64,000 bases of DNA from Urbifossiella sp046350095 (GCA_046350095.1 JAXMBA010000007.1:124001-188000), one strand, 5' to 3'; shown: positions 39,537 to 47,774, numbered from the stretch's first letter. Notes: generated by a model from the letters alone, not told the origin. Translations and numbers: made by a program.

Positions 39537-40046
39537 GTGCCCGCTGAACAGCAGCCCCAGGACGCGACACCGGTGCCTCCCGAGACGATCCCGCTCGCCG
39601 TCCCGGTCCGCCCGGACCCGCGGCTGACGCGGGGCGTGCGGGTCGGCCTCGCGGCCGTCGCGGTTACGCTGGTGGCGGTGTTCGGGGTGGCGGCGTACCT
39701 GAACCCGTACGGCCCCGACGGGGCCGCCCGGACGATGGCCACGCACACCCAGCTCGGCCTCCCGCCGTGCAACATGGTGAGCCTGACCGGCAAGCCGTGC
39801 CCGACGTGCGGGATGACCACCAGCTTCGCGCTGCTCGTCCGGGGGGACGTGCGGGCGTCGCTGGCCGCGAACTGGGTCGGTACCGTAACCGCCCTGGCGT
39901 GGGCCGCGCTGCTTGTGTGGTCGGTGGCGAGTCTGTCCGCGGGCCGGATGCTGTTCGTCCGCCGCGGCGAGTTGGCCCTGACCCTGCTGGTCGCGGCGTT
40001 CCTGGTGCTGGCACTTGGGCGGTGGGCGGTGATCCTGCTGGACTGA
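39537..40046 (+). CDS. DUF2752 membrane protein
   Basis: This 169-residue protein starts with GTG 39537. A Pro-rich head is followed by a span (VGLAAVAVTLVAVFGVAAYLNP), the DUF2752 core motif CPTCGMTTSF, and two more hydrophobic segments (ALAWAALLVWSVASL, LALTLLVAAFLVLALG). Family proteins are small membrane proteins of unknown function. They often sit near secretion or envelope genes. The two cysteines are strictly conserved in the family and may be redox active. Confidence 0.8.
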   Translation: MPAEQQPQDATPVPPETIPLAVPVRPDPRLTRGVRVGLAAVAVTLVAVFGVAAYLNPYGPDGAARTMATHTQLGLPPCNMVSLTGKPCPTCGMTTSFALLVRGDVRASLAANWVGTVTALAWAALLVWSVASLSAGRMLFVRRGELALTLLVAAFLVLALGRWAVILLD

Positions 40047-40063
40047 GTCAAGGGGGGGTTCAC

Positions 40064-40759
40064 ATGGACGCGACCGGGAAGTGGGCCAAGCGGAGCGTGT
40101 GGCTGACCCTGGCCGCGGTCATCGCCATCGGGTGCAACCCGATCACCCTGCCGTTCGTGCTACTACGGACGGAAGCCAAGATTCCGGCCCAGTACCCGCT
40201 GCGGCCGAAGGACGGGCCGAAGCACGACAAGGACGAGGAGATCAAGGTACTCCTCCTGGCGAACATGGCCCCCGGCTCGATGACCGGCGAGTTCGCCGGG
40301 TACGAGCGCGAGCTGGCCGCGGCCGTCGCCAAGAAGCTGCCGGAGGTCGGGAAGGCGAATAAGGAGACCTACACCGTCATCCCGCCGCACGAGCTGGACA
40401 CGTTCAAGATGCGGAACCCGAACTGGCGCGGCATGCGCGCCGGGTCGATCGGCCAGCGGCTGAAGGCGGACTACGTGGTCGAGATGACGCTCAGCGGCCT
40501 TCAGACGTACCAGCCGGGCTCGCTGAACCAGATTTACGAGGGGAAGGCGCAGGTGGCGGTGGAGGTGACGGACACGACGGACGAGCGCGGCGAGCCGAAG
40601 TTCCGCTACGCGTTCACCTTCTCGCACCCCGGCTTCCCGCGCCCGGCCGACTCCGTCTCGCCGTCGCAGTTCAAGCTGGAGTTCCTGGACAAGCTCGCTC
40701 AGGACGTCGTGTTCAAGCACGTCGACCACAAGGCCGCCGAGGGGATCGCTGCCCGCTGA
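40064..40759 (+). CDS. Predicted lipoprotein of unknown function
   Basis: This 231-residue protein starts at ATG 40064 after AGGGGGGG. A hydrophobic leader ends in VIAIGC, a lipobox with the lipidation cysteine near residue 23. The mature part (EIKVLLLANMAPGSMTGEFAGYERELAAAVAKKLPE..., broken here by residues 70-90) resembles proteins that assess or assemble envelope components. It includes LKADYVVEMTLSGLQTYQPG and a final helix KLEFLDKLAQDVVFKHV. No function is recognised. A palindromic terminator follows. Confidence 0.65.
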   Translation: MDATGKWAKRSVWLTLAAVIAIGCNPITLPFVLLRTEAKIPAQYPLRPKDGPKHDKDEEIKVLLLANMAPGSMTGEFAGYERELAAAVAKKLPEVGKANKETYTVIPPHELDTFKMRNPNWRGMRAGSIGQRLKADYVVEMTLSGLQTYQPGSLNQIYEGKAQVAVEVTDTTDERGEPKFRYAFTFSHPGFPRPADSVSPSQFKLEFLDKLAQDVVFKHVDHKAAEGIAAR

Positions 40760-40783
40760 CCGCGGGCGAGATGTGACGGGATC

Positions 40784-40813
40784 GACGCCCGGGGACGGCC
40801 GTCCCCGGGCGTC
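40784..40813. terminator. 30-nt perfect palindrome, terminator
   Basis: GACGCCCGGGGACGG pairs perfectly with CCGTCCCCGGGCGTC with no unpaired loop in the duplex, starting 24 nt after the lipoprotein stop codon. The following bases (GGCGTTCC) give only a weak T-run. Confidence 0.75.
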
Positions 40814-40821
40814 GGCGTTCC

Positions 40822-40827
40822 TACACT
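40822..40827 (+). promoter_or_regulatory. -10 box TACACT, predicted leaderless promoter
   Basis: TACACT ends 7 nt before ATG 40834, just after the preceding terminator palindrome. No Shine-Dalgarno is present between them. Confidence 0.5.
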
Positions 40828-40833
40828 GCCCGC

Positions 40834-41703
40834 ATGTCGCTTTTGTGGTTGAACGGCGCGCTCGTGGACAAAGCCGACGCCCGGGTCAGCCCGTTCGACC
40901 ACGGGTTCCTGTACGGTGACGGCGTGTGGGAGCCACTCCGCGTTTTCTGCGGCCGTCTGTTCCGCGGCCGCGAGCACATTGCAACCTTGTTCCAGACCGC
41001 CCGGTACTACGAAATCGATGTCCCGTACACCGAGGCCGAGTTGCTCGCGGCGGTCGAGTTGACCGTACGCGCCAACCACCGCACCGACGGCTACTGCCGC
41101 GTCATCGTGACCCGCGGCCCCGGCACGATCGGCCCCGACCCTCGGAAACTCGACCCGCAGGTGTTCGTCACCGCCGAAGAGTACTACCCGTTTCCGTTGC
41201 CGCTGTACGAGTCCGGGCTCCACGTCGTCACCTCCGGGCACCCGCTGGCCGCGGACCGGTCGCACTACTGGCTGCGCTCGCTCGGCCGGCCGGAGGTCGT
41301 CGCCGCGCGCCGGCACGCCCTCCGGGCCGGTTGCCTCGAAGCCGTCCTCGTGGACCCTGGCGGCGTGGTCGCCGGTACGACCGAGGGCGACCTGTTCGTC
41401 GTCCGCGGCGGCATCGTCTCGAACGCCGCGCGGGTGGCGTGCGTCGAGTCGGCGGAGGTCGCCTTACTTGCCGCCGGAATCGGGCCGTATGAGTGGCAAC
41501 GCGGCACCACGCCGGAGCAGCTGCGTACCGCCGACGAGGTGTTCCTGGTCGGCACCGCGTGCGGGGTGATCGGCGTCGTCCGCATCGACGGGCACGCCGT
41601 CGGCAGCGGTACCGAAGGGCCGGTGACCCGAACCGTGCGAGAGGCGTACCACGCCCTCACCCACGGAGCGGATACAATATTCCAGGAAGGAGGTGCGCCG
41701 TGA
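40834..41703 (+). CDS. Class IV aminotransferase homologue lacking the catalytic lysine
   Basis: The 289-residue protein has the fold-type IV plan of IlvE, D-alanine aminotransferase and PabC: LWLNGALVDKADARVSPFDHGFLYGDGVWE and IVTRGPG. It also has LEAVLVDPGGVVAGTTEGDLFVV, EVFLVGTACGVIGVVRIDG and GPVTRTVREAY. The lysine that should bind PLP is Arg148 (WLRSLGRPEVV aligns with the family's K-x-L-N-x-L-x-x-V). The PLP-contacting Glu and Asn of the E-G-x-x-x-N-L-F motif are Ala180 and Asp186. Ordinary transamination therefore looks impossible. It may have another PLP-free or lyase role. Its stop overlaps the universal stress protein start. Confidence 0.8.
   Translation: MSLLWLNGALVDKADARVSPFDHGFLYGDGVWEPLRVFCGRLFRGREHIATLFQTARYYEIDVPYTEAELLAAVELTVRANHRTDGYCRVIVTRGPGTIGPDPRKLDPQVFVTAEEYYPFPLPLYESGLHVVTSGHPLAADRSHYWLRSLGRPEVVAARRHALRAGCLEAVLVDPGGVVAGTTEGDLFVVRGGIVSNAARVACVESAEVALLAAGIGPYEWQRGTTPEQLRTADEVFLVGTACGVIGVVRIDGHAVGSGTEGPVTRTVREAYHALTHGADTIFQEGGAP
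41687..41694 (+). promoter_or_regulatory. Strong Shine-Dalgarno AAGGAGGT with upstream -10 box
   Basis: A full-length AAGGAGGT lies 5 nt before GTG 41700. TACAAT at 41673-41678 could begin a separate transcript near 41686. Such a perfect ribosome site is rare in this window and decides the GTG start of the universal stress protein, which overlaps the preceding stop. Confidence 0.6.
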
Positions 41704-42152
41704 TCGCCATTCGCCGAGTGCTAGCCCCGACCGACTTCAGCGACTCGTCTGTCCCCGCCGTTCGCTACGCTGCCGAAATGGCTGCCAAGTTCGGCGCCGA
41801 ACTCACCCTCGTCCACGTCGTGCAAGACCTGACGCTCGTCGTCCCCGACGTGATGATGCCGACGCCCGTCACAACGCCCGCGCTCGCCGACATGGTCGAG
41901 GCCGGCAAGGCAGGACTGGCCTCGTTCGTGAAGCGCGTCGGCCTGGAGGGGCTTAGCCCGAAGACCGAGGTTCGCATCGGCGCCCCCGCGGCCGAGATCG
42001 TGACAGCGGCGGAGGAGTCGAAGGCCGACCTGCTGTGCATCGGCACCCACGGCCGCACCGGGCTGGCACACTTCCTCCTCGGCAGCGTCGCCGAGCGGAT
42101 CGTGCGGCACGCCCCCTGCCCCGTCCTGACCGTCCGCCCGCCGGCGAAGTGA
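41700..42152 (+). CDS. Universal stress protein (UspA family)
   Basis: This 150-residue, single-domain USP starts with GTG (VIAIRRVLAPTDFSDSS). It has the ATP-binding signature GTHGRTGLAHFLLGSVAERIV followed by APCPVLTVRP (G-x2-G-x9-G-S/T). It probably binds ATP and adjusts stress tolerance as a dimer. Its ribosome site is the strongest in the window. Start codon and previous stop overlap (GTGA). Confidence 0.92.
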   Translation: MIAIRRVLAPTDFSDSSVPAVRYAAEMAAKFGAELTLVHVVQDLTLVVPDVMMPTPVTTPALADMVEAGKAGLASFVKRVGLEGLSPKTEVRIGAPAAEIVTAAEESKADLLCIGTHGRTGLAHFLLGSVAERIVRHAPCPVLTVRPPAK

Positions 42153-42155
42153 CCC

Positions 42156-43013
42156 ATGACCCCCGAGTTGATGACCAAGCGCGACCGGCTCCTCGCCGTC
42201 CTCGGCGACCTGCCGGGCGTCGCGGTCGCGTTCAGCGGCGGCATCGACAGCACCGTCGTCGCGCAGGCGGCATTCCTGGCCCTCGGCGACAAGGCGGTCG
42301 CGGTCACGGCCGAGAGCGCGAGTGTGCCACGGGCCGAACTCGCCATCGCCCGTGAACTGGCGGCCCAGATCGGTATCCGGCACGTCGTCGTGGGCACGGA
42401 CGAGTTCTCGAACCCGGCCTACCTGCGGAACGACGGCACCCGCTGCTACCACTGCAAGAGCGAGCTGTACTCGCGGGTCGAGGAGCTGCTGCCGCGCCTG
42501 GGAGTGCCGGTGATCGTCAGCGGGGCGAACCTCGACGACAACGGCGACTACCGCCCCGGCCTCGCGGCCGCCGCGGAGCACGCCGTGCGGCACCCGTTGC
42601 AGGAGGCCGGGTTCACGAAGGGCGACGTGCGGGCGGTCGCGCGGCACTGGAACCTGCCGACGTGGGACAAGCCCGCCGCCCCGTGCCTGTCGAGCCGGCT
42701 GGCCCCGGGGCTGGCCGTCACGCCGGAACGCACGCGGCGCGTGGAAGACGCCGAGACGTATCTGCGCGGGCTCGGATTGCGCGAGTGCCGCGTCCGCTAC
42801 CACGAGGGCGAGTTAGCCCGCGTCGAGGTGCCGGCCCACGAGATCGCGCCGCTCGCCGACGCGGACGTGCGTGCCGGGCTGACGCGCGAGTTCCGCCGCC
42901 TCGGGTTCACGTTCGTGACACTCGACCTGGACGGCTTCCGCTCCGGGAGCCTGAACGAGTTGGTGCCGCTGGAACTGAAGGCCCGTTTCACCCCGACCGC
43001 GAAGACGACATGA
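42156..43013 (+). CDS. larE: ATP-dependent sacrificial sulfur transferase
   Basis: This 285-residue protein has the PP-loop FSGGIDSTVVA (residues 28-34), TAESASVPRAE, RCYHCKSELY, SGANLDDNGDYRPG and the sulfur-donor region PCLSSR with Cys177, equivalent to the sacrificial cysteine of L. plantarum LarE. LarE thiolates the nickel-pincer nucleotide cofactor of lactate racemase. No larA, larB or larC lies in the window. It starts 3 nt after the universal stress protein stop, and its own stop overlaps the next start. Confidence 0.9.
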   Translation: MTPELMTKRDRLLAVLGDLPGVAVAFSGGIDSTVVAQAAFLALGDKAVAVTAESASVPRAELAIARELAAQIGIRHVVVGTDEFSNPAYLRNDGTRCYHCKSELYSRVEELLPRLGVPVIVSGANLDDNGDYRPGLAAAAEHAVRHPLQEAGFTKGDVRAVARHWNLPTWDKPAAPCLSSRLAPGLAVTPERTRRVEDAETYLRGLGLRECRVRYHEGELARVEVPAHEIAPLADADVRAGLTREFRRLGFTFVTLDLDGFRSGSLNELVPLELKARFTPTAKTT

Positions 43014-43270
43014 CGCCGCTCCCCGCCGCCCGCGCGCTCGACCAATTCTTCCTCGACGCCCGCAGCCGGGTGCTCGACCTCGCCGCGACGCTCGACCGCG
43101 TGGGCCGCGGAGCCGACCCGGCCGCGGCCGCAGCCGACCCGCGGGCGGCACTGCTGCGGAAGGCGCTGGAGGTGCTGTTGAGCGACGCCCCGAACCGGGC
43201 GGAAAAGGTGCAGCAGGTGTTCTCGCTGGCGTACGACCCGGCCTGGGAGCGGCCGACGCCGCGGTTTTAG
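43010..43270 (+). CDS. Small protein downstream of larE, unknown function
   Basis: The 86-residue protein (MTPLPAARALDQFFLDARSR) begins at ATG 43010, overlapping the larE stop. It is helical and alanine-rich with an LLRKALEVLL segment and ends FSLAYDPAWERPTPRF. No signal peptide or motif is recognised. Overlap with larE suggests a linked role or simple polycistronic translation. A hairpin terminator follows 8 nt after the stop. Confidence 0.6.
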   Translation: MTPLPAARALDQFFLDARSRVLDLAATLDRVGRGADPAAAAADPRAALLRKALEVLLSDAPNRAEKVQQVFSLAYDPAWERPTPRF

Positions 43271-43278
43271 GACTGCAC

Positions 43279-43308
43279 AAAGCCCACCCGCCAGAACGGG
43301 TGAGCTTT
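43279..43308. terminator. Hairpin terminator between convergent genes
   Basis: AAAGCCCACCCG (43279-43290) and CGGGTGAGCTTT (43297-43308) pair with one mismatch around CCAGAA. The flanking A and T runs allow function in both directions, ending the larE group and the minus-strand LptA-like gene. Confidence 0.8.
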
Positions 43309-43327
43309 AGCTTACCTGGCGCGCCAG

Positions 43328-44299
43328 TTACGGCCGCAGGGTGCCCGGCAGGGCGTTGGCGTCGAGCCGGTACTGGAGGCGGTCGCTGGTCAGCTCGGAC
43401 TCGACCCGGCCGATGCGGTCCTTCACCTGGACGCGGACGGCGCCGGTCATCGCCACCTCGCCGGAGCCGGCCTGGAACGACAAGCTCTCGCACGTCCCCT
43501 CGGCCCCGAAGCCGACGAACCGCACCTTGCCCGTCGCCACCACGGACGACGGCCCCTGCCCCTTCTCGGGGCTCTTCACGTCCACCTTCTCGCAGACGAC
43601 CCGCAGCACCAAGTCGTCGCCGCTCTTCACCTCGAACATCGGCTCGCCCTCGCCGACCCGCAGCAAGATGCGGAACCGGTTCGCGGCGGCGACGGCCTGC
43701 TGCTGCGGCACCTGAGCCACGGCGGCCGGCGCCGGGCGCGGCGGAGCGGGTTCGACCGACGGCGTCGGCGGCACGGCGGCCGGCGGCGTGGCGACGGTGG
43801 CCGGGGGGGCCGGGATGAGCGCGGTCGTCGGAACGGACGGAGTGAGCGGCTCGACTGCCGGCAGTTGGGCGGCCTTCGGGGTCATCGGCGCGACCGGCGG
43901 AGTGGCCGGCAGCGCGGGCGTCACGTCCGGCAGCGTCGTCCCCGACGCGGGGATCACGACCGGCGTCGGCACCGATACCGGCCGCGGCGCCTCGACCTTC
44001 ACCGGCGGCACCACCGGCAGTTCGGGCAGCTTCGACGGCGCGGACGTGGGCAGTGGGAGCGCCGGCAGGTCCACCGTCGCGGGGCTCGGCAGGGTTGGTA
44101 ACGGCAACACGGCCGGCGGCGCCGGCACCGCCGGCAGCGGCGCCGGCTTGGTCCCGGCGCTGGGTACCTTCGGGTCGGCGGGCGGGGTGTCGTTGCTGCG
44201 GTGCGGCGTGTCGGGGCGGCTGCACTGGCCGGCGACGGCAAGCCCGCCGAGCGACACCCCGAGGATGCCGGCCATGATCTTGTACCGGGAAATCGTCAT
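43328..44299 (-). CDS. Exported protein with long Pro/Ala/Val linker and LptA/OstA-like C-terminal domain
   Basis: The 323-residue protein starts MTISRYKIMAGILGVSLGGLAVAGQC, a leader ending in a possible lipobox cysteine. Residues 32-205 are a low-complexity P/A/V/T linker (for example PAPPAVLPLPTLPSP). Residues 210-323 resemble the beta-taco of LptA/OstA or LptC: DLVLRVVCEKVDVKS, VVATGKVRFVGFGAEGTCESLSFQ, GEVAMTGAVRVQV, TSDRLQYRLDANALPG. It may span the periplasm. A role in lipopolysaccharide transport is an inference. The family call is moderate. Confidence 0.6.
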   Translation of the reverse strand: MTISRYKIMAGILGVSLGGLAVAGQCSRPDTPHRSNDTPPADPKVPSAGTKPAPLPAVPAPPAVLPLPTLPSPATVDLPALPLPTSAPSKLPELPVVPPVKVEAPRPVSVPTPVVIPASGTTLPDVTPALPATPPVAPMTPKAAQLPAVEPLTPSVPTTALIPAPPATVATPPAAVPPTPSVEPAPPRPAPAAVAQVPQQQAVAAANRFRILLRVGEGEPMFEVKSGDDLVLRVVCEKVDVKSPEKGQGPSSVVATGKVRFVGFGAEGTCESLSFQAGSGEVAMTGAVRVQVKDRIGRVESELTSDRLQYRLDANALPGTLRP

Positions 44300-44476
44300 C
44301 GCCTCGTCTCCTGGCGGGCGGGTCGGACGGGGGAATCCGCGGCGTTCCGGTGCCGTGGGGCCGACCTGCCCGGGTCAACGCGGCGGGACGATAGCGGCTC
44401 CTTCTTGCCGTGTCTGCGCCACTTGCCAGGGCTCAGGGGGGCTGGCGACAGGAGACAGGGGACACGGGAAAACAGG

Positions 44477-44505
44477 AAGGCCCAGGGTATTACACCCCGG
44501 GCCTT
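44477..44505. terminator. Hairpin terminator with nested outer repeat
   Basis: AAGGCCCAGGGT (44477-44488) pairs with ACCCCGGGCCTT (44494-44505), one mismatch, loop ATTAC. An outer pair GACAGGAGACAGG (44447-44459) and CCTGTCTCCTGTC (44517-44529) is also perfect and encloses it. It lies just after the stop of the minus-strand N-formylglutamate amidohydrolase-like gene. Confidence 0.75.
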
Positions 44506-44531
44506 GACGACCGCTTCCTGTCTCCTGTCCC

Positions 44532-45356
44532 CTACTTCTTCAGGTACGCGTCGTGGAACGCGACTGTGGCGTCGGCCAGATCGCGGGCCGTTTTGGCGAG
44601 GTTGTCGGCCGAGCGGAAGTTGGTTCCGATCTCGAGTTGAATGGCGTCGATGCCGTAGCCGGTGTGGCTGCCGTAGTTGGCGATGGTGAACCCGCCGGTG
44701 TAGCCCGTCTCCTCCTTCGCCTTCTCCCCGGCGTCGGCCCGCGGCAGCACCTTGTTGCCGCCGCGCTCGAACCGGCCGAGGATGCTGTTCTTACCGTTGA
44801 CCGCGGCGAAGCCGTGCCGCTGCCGCAACAGCACCACGGACTTGCCGTTCTGGGTGCCGCGGAGCAACGCGTCCGGGTACTTCCCCTGACCGTGAACGTC
44901 GAGCAGGATGCCGTTGCCGTGCTTCTCCTTCACGGCCTTCAGGGCGGCGACGAGCGGCGTGTGGTAAGCGTCGTAGTAAGCCTTCGCCTCCTTCACCTCG
45001 TAGGCCTGGTCGGCGGCACGGTTGGCGTCCACGAACTTGCGATCGTACTTGGCGATGACCACCCACGGCTTCTTGCCCAACTGCCGCTCCACGTCGGCGG
45101 CGTAGGCCCTGGCCAGCTTGTCCGTGCCCACGTCGCGGACGGTGGCGAACTGCTTGACACCAACGCCCATCCGCTCCGGCACGCCGGCAATCTTCTCGGT
45201 GCCGCCGTGGGCGGCGACGATGAGGATCGGCAGCGTTCCGGTCTGCACTTCGACAAGCGCCTTCGGGTCGGCCTTGTCGTCGGCGGCGGAGGCGGCGGGG
45301 AGGGCCAGCGGGGCGGCGCACAGGAGCAGCGCGAGCCGGCGGCGGGCGGACAGCAT
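44532..45356 (-). CDS. N-formylglutamate amidohydrolase-like exported protein
   Basis: The 274-residue protein starts at ATG 45356 with a signal peptide (MLSARRRLALLLCAAPLALPAASA). It shows the FGase pattern: ILIVAAHGGTEKI, KPWVVIAKYDRKFVDANR, the metal-binding ILLDVHGQG, and GIDAIQLEIGTNFR near the end. FGases hydrolyse N-formylglutamate or related amides. The export signal suggests a periplasmic amide or peptide substrate. The upstream in-frame GTG/ATG extension to 45407 is less likely because it would hide the signal peptide. Confidence 0.72.
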   Translation of the reverse strand: MLSARRRLALLLCAAPLALPAASAADDKADPKALVEVQTGTLPILIVAAHGGTEKIAGVPERMGVGVKQFATVRDVGTDKLARAYAADVERQLGKKPWVVIAKYDRKFVDANRAADQAYEVKEAKAYYDAYHTPLVAALKAVKEKHGNGILLDVHGQGKYPDALLRGTQNGKSVVLLRQRHGFAAVNGKNSILGRFERGGNKVLPRADAGEKAKEETGYTGGFTIANYGSHTGYGIDAIQLEIGTNFRSADNLAKTARDLADATVAFHDAYLKK

Positions 45357-45459
45357 GGAACCCCCGGGGTCGAACGGCGGACCGACGGCCGGGTTGTTCC
45401 GGCTCACGTCCCCGCGTCCGTACTCTACCCGTCCGGGTGTCCGCCGGGAAGCGTCCGGG

Positions 45460-45648
45460 TCAGTCCCGAACCGGTACCGTACCCAGTGGAACGGTTAGCC
45501 GGTCGAACAGGTGTGTGAGGTCGATCACGGGCACAGGGGTCGCGCGGAGGGCGGTCGACACCGCGGCGGCCGGAACGGTTGGGGCGGCGCCGGAGACAGA
45601 CACCGTGGCGACGCCGACGAGTAGTGCGAGAGAGAGACGGCGGGCCAT
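45460..45648 (-). CDS. Small exported peptide, unknown
   Basis: This 62-residue open frame starts at ATG 45648 (MARRLSLALLVGVATVSVSG) with a good signal peptide. The mature remainder is about 40 residues (IDLTHLFDRLTVPLGTVPVRD at the end, quoted without its first residues). A G-rich site precedes the start on the minus strand. No family is recognised. It could be a small secreted protein or a remnant. 45649-45845 holds no other gene. Confidence 0.45.
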   Translation of the reverse strand: MARRLSLALLVGVATVSVSGAAPTVPAAAVSTALRATPVPVIDLTHLFDRLTVPLGTVPVRD

Positions 45649-45845
45649 AGGGGTTCCCCGGCCGGGTCGGCGCACGGTCCCCCCCGCGCCGCGTCCCGGA
45701 AGGCGGGGACAATAGCGAGCCGCTGGGCGAACGCAAGCGAAAAGCGAAACGAATAGTCGGCGTTCGGCCCACTACTGATTCGTCCCAAACGCCCCGGGGT
45801 TCCGCGTAGGGTTCGAGTCGGCGGTACGAAAGCGTGTTGAACAAA

Positions 45846-46061
45846 TCACCGCCCCGTGCCCTTCCTCTGCACGTCCACCTTCACCCGGCCGTCATCTTCG
45901 CTTCGAACTTTCACTTTCGCACCGGGCAATTCGACCTGAACGTCGTGCCGCTTCTCGGTCTGGGTGACGGAGCGGGTCGTCGGCGAGCCGGAGCCTCCGC
46001 ATCCGAGCGCGCCGCCGACGGTCAGCGAACAGACGGAGGCGAGCACGATGAACCGGTTCAT
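45846..46061 (-). CDS. Small predicted lipoprotein
   Basis: This 71-residue protein starts MNRFIVLASVCSLTVGGALGCGG, with a lipobox (GALGC, Cys21). The mature 50 residues are charged: TQTEKRHDVQVELPGAKVKV and DGRVKVDVQRK. An AAGGAATTCC sequence precedes the start on the minus strand. Function unknown. It is transcribed divergently from the TPR gene. Confidence 0.6.
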   Translation of the reverse strand: MNRFIVLASVCSLTVGGALGCGGSGSPTTRSVTQTEKRHDVQVELPGAKVKVRSEDDGRVKVDVQRKGTGR

Positions 46062-46139
46062 GGAATTCCTTCACAAGGGCAAAAATCGACTGCTGCCAAC
46101 TTGCAACTCGGATGCCGCTCCCGCCGGTTGCGGTGGAGG

Positions 46140-46145
46140 TATAAT
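46140..46145 (+). promoter_or_regulatory. Consensus -10 box TATAAT, predicted leaderless promoter
   Basis: A perfect TATAAT ends 7 nt before ATG 46152 of the TPR gene. RNA would begin at the A of the start codon. It is the best match among the leaderless-type promoters in the window. Confidence 0.6.
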
Positions 46146-46151
46146 CGGGGT

Positions 46152-47705
46152 ATGAGCTTCGTGCCCGACCTGCCGACCCTTGTCCGCCGCGGCCAGACCT
46201 ACGTTCGCCGCGGCGAGTACCATAAGGCGGCCGACGTGTTCTCCGGAGCCATCGACCTCGACCCGACCGACCCTGAACTTCTGTTCCTCCGCGGCAACGC
46301 CCACGCCGCCGCCGGCGACCCGGCCGCGGCCGTCACCGACTTCACGCGGGCCATCGACCTTCGACCCGATTTCGCGGCCGCGTTTCACAACCGCGCCACC
46401 GCCCGTGCCGACGTCGGCGACCTGGCCGATGCCGTCACCGACTACACTCGCGCGGCCGAACTCGCGCCCGACGACCCCGACCCGCTCAACGGCCGCGGCG
46501 CCGCCCGCAGCCGACTCCGCGAGTACGTGGCGGCCCTCGCGGACTTCGACGCCGCCCTCGCCCTCGCGCCGCAGACTTTCCGAGCGTTGTTCAATCGGGG
46601 CAACGCCTTGTCGTCGCTCGGCCGCCACGCCGACGCGGTGGCCGACTACGACGCCGCGCTGGCGCTGAACCCGCGCCACGCCCGCGCGTACGTCTACCGC
46701 GCGCTCTCGCTCGACGACCTTGGCCGCGGCAACGAGGCGTTCGCGGACCTGGCGACGGCGCTGCGGCTGAACCCGACCGGCGCGGACGCCTACTGGCACC
46801 GCGGCCGGCTGTGGTCCGCCCGCGGCGAGCACGGCAAGGCGGTGGCCGACTTCACGTGGGTGCTCCGACTCGACCCGCACAACGGGGCGGCGTTCAACCT
46901 CCGCGGCGTGGCCCACTCCGAGCTCGGCGACTACGCGGCGGCCGCGGCCGACTTCGGCGAGTCGCTGAAGCTCGACCCCGACGACGTGGCCCCGGTGTTC
47001 AACCGCGGCCTGTCGCGCGTCCGCCTCCGCGACACGGACGGCGCGCTCGCCGACTTCAACCGCTCCGCCGAGCTGGCCCCGGACGACCCGGCCGTGTTCG
47101 TGCAGCGCGGCTACGTCCACCACGAGCGCGGGGACCGCGACGCCGCGGAGGCCGACTTCACGACCGCGATCCGGCTGTCGCCTGACAGCCCGCGCGGGTA
47201 CGTGGCCCGGGCCGTGGCGCGCCGCCGGTCCGGCGACCTGACCGGCGCCCTGCTCGACGCCACCGCCGCCGTCCAGCGCGACGAGGTGGGGGTCGGGGCG
47301 CTAAATTTGCGCGGCGCGATCCGGGCTCAACTCGGCGACCACGCCGGGGCACTCTCGGATCACCTGGCCGCGAAGGAGCGGAACGCCGACGACCCGGCGA
47401 CGCTGAACGTGCTGGCGTGGTTACGGGCGACGTGCCCGGCGGACGTGGTGCGAGACGGCCCCGCGGCCGTGGCCGACGCGACCCGGGCGTGTGAGCTGAC
47501 CGGCTTCCGCGTGGCGAGCTACGTCGACACGCTGGCCGCGGCGCTCGCGGAGGTCGGCGACTTCGCGGAGGCGGTCCGCCGTCAAGAACAGGCGACGGAG
47601 TTAGCTCCGCCGGAGCAGCAGCCCGACTACGCAACGCGCCGCGACTCCTACGCAGCAGGCCGCCCCCACCGCGACACCGAGAGCGAACCCGTCGCGGGGG
47701 CGTGA
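46152..47705 (+). CDS. Tetratricopeptide repeat protein
   Basis: The 517-residue protein has about 12 TPR units of 34 residues from residue 8 to about 410 (for example AADVFSGAIDLDPTDPELLF, AVADYDAALALNPRHARAYV, AVADFTWVLRLDPHNGAAF). A degenerate C-terminal repeat region (about 430-500) follows, with LRATCPADVVRDGPAAVADATRA broken by a cysteine-containing segment. No signal peptide or membrane span is present. It is a probable cytoplasmic scaffold. A consensus -10 box lies directly upstream. Confidence 0.88.
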   Translation: MSFVPDLPTLVRRGQTYVRRGEYHKAADVFSGAIDLDPTDPELLFLRGNAHAAAGDPAAAVTDFTRAIDLRPDFAAAFHNRATARADVGDLADAVTDYTRAAELAPDDPDPLNGRGAARSRLREYVAALADFDAALALAPQTFRALFNRGNALSSLGRHADAVADYDAALALNPRHARAYVYRALSLDDLGRGNEAFADLATALRLNPTGADAYWHRGRLWSARGEHGKAVADFTWVLRLDPHNGAAFNLRGVAHSELGDYAAAAADFGESLKLDPDDVAPVFNRGLSRVRLRDTDGALADFNRSAELAPDDPAVFVQRGYVHHERGDRDAAEADFTTAIRLSPDSPRGYVARAVARRRSGDLTGALLDATAAVQRDEVGVGALNLRGAIRAQLGDHAGALSDHLAAKERNADDPATLNVLAWLRATCPADVVRDGPAAVADATRACELTGFRVASYVDTLAAALAEVGDFAEAVRRQEQATELAPPEQQPDYATRRDSYAAGRPHRDTESEPVAGA

Positions 47706-47774
47706 CCGCGGCGGATGGCGCTCCCTAGAATGCCTCCCGTCGCAACCCCACTCCACCGTCCCCCAGGGCAGCCC

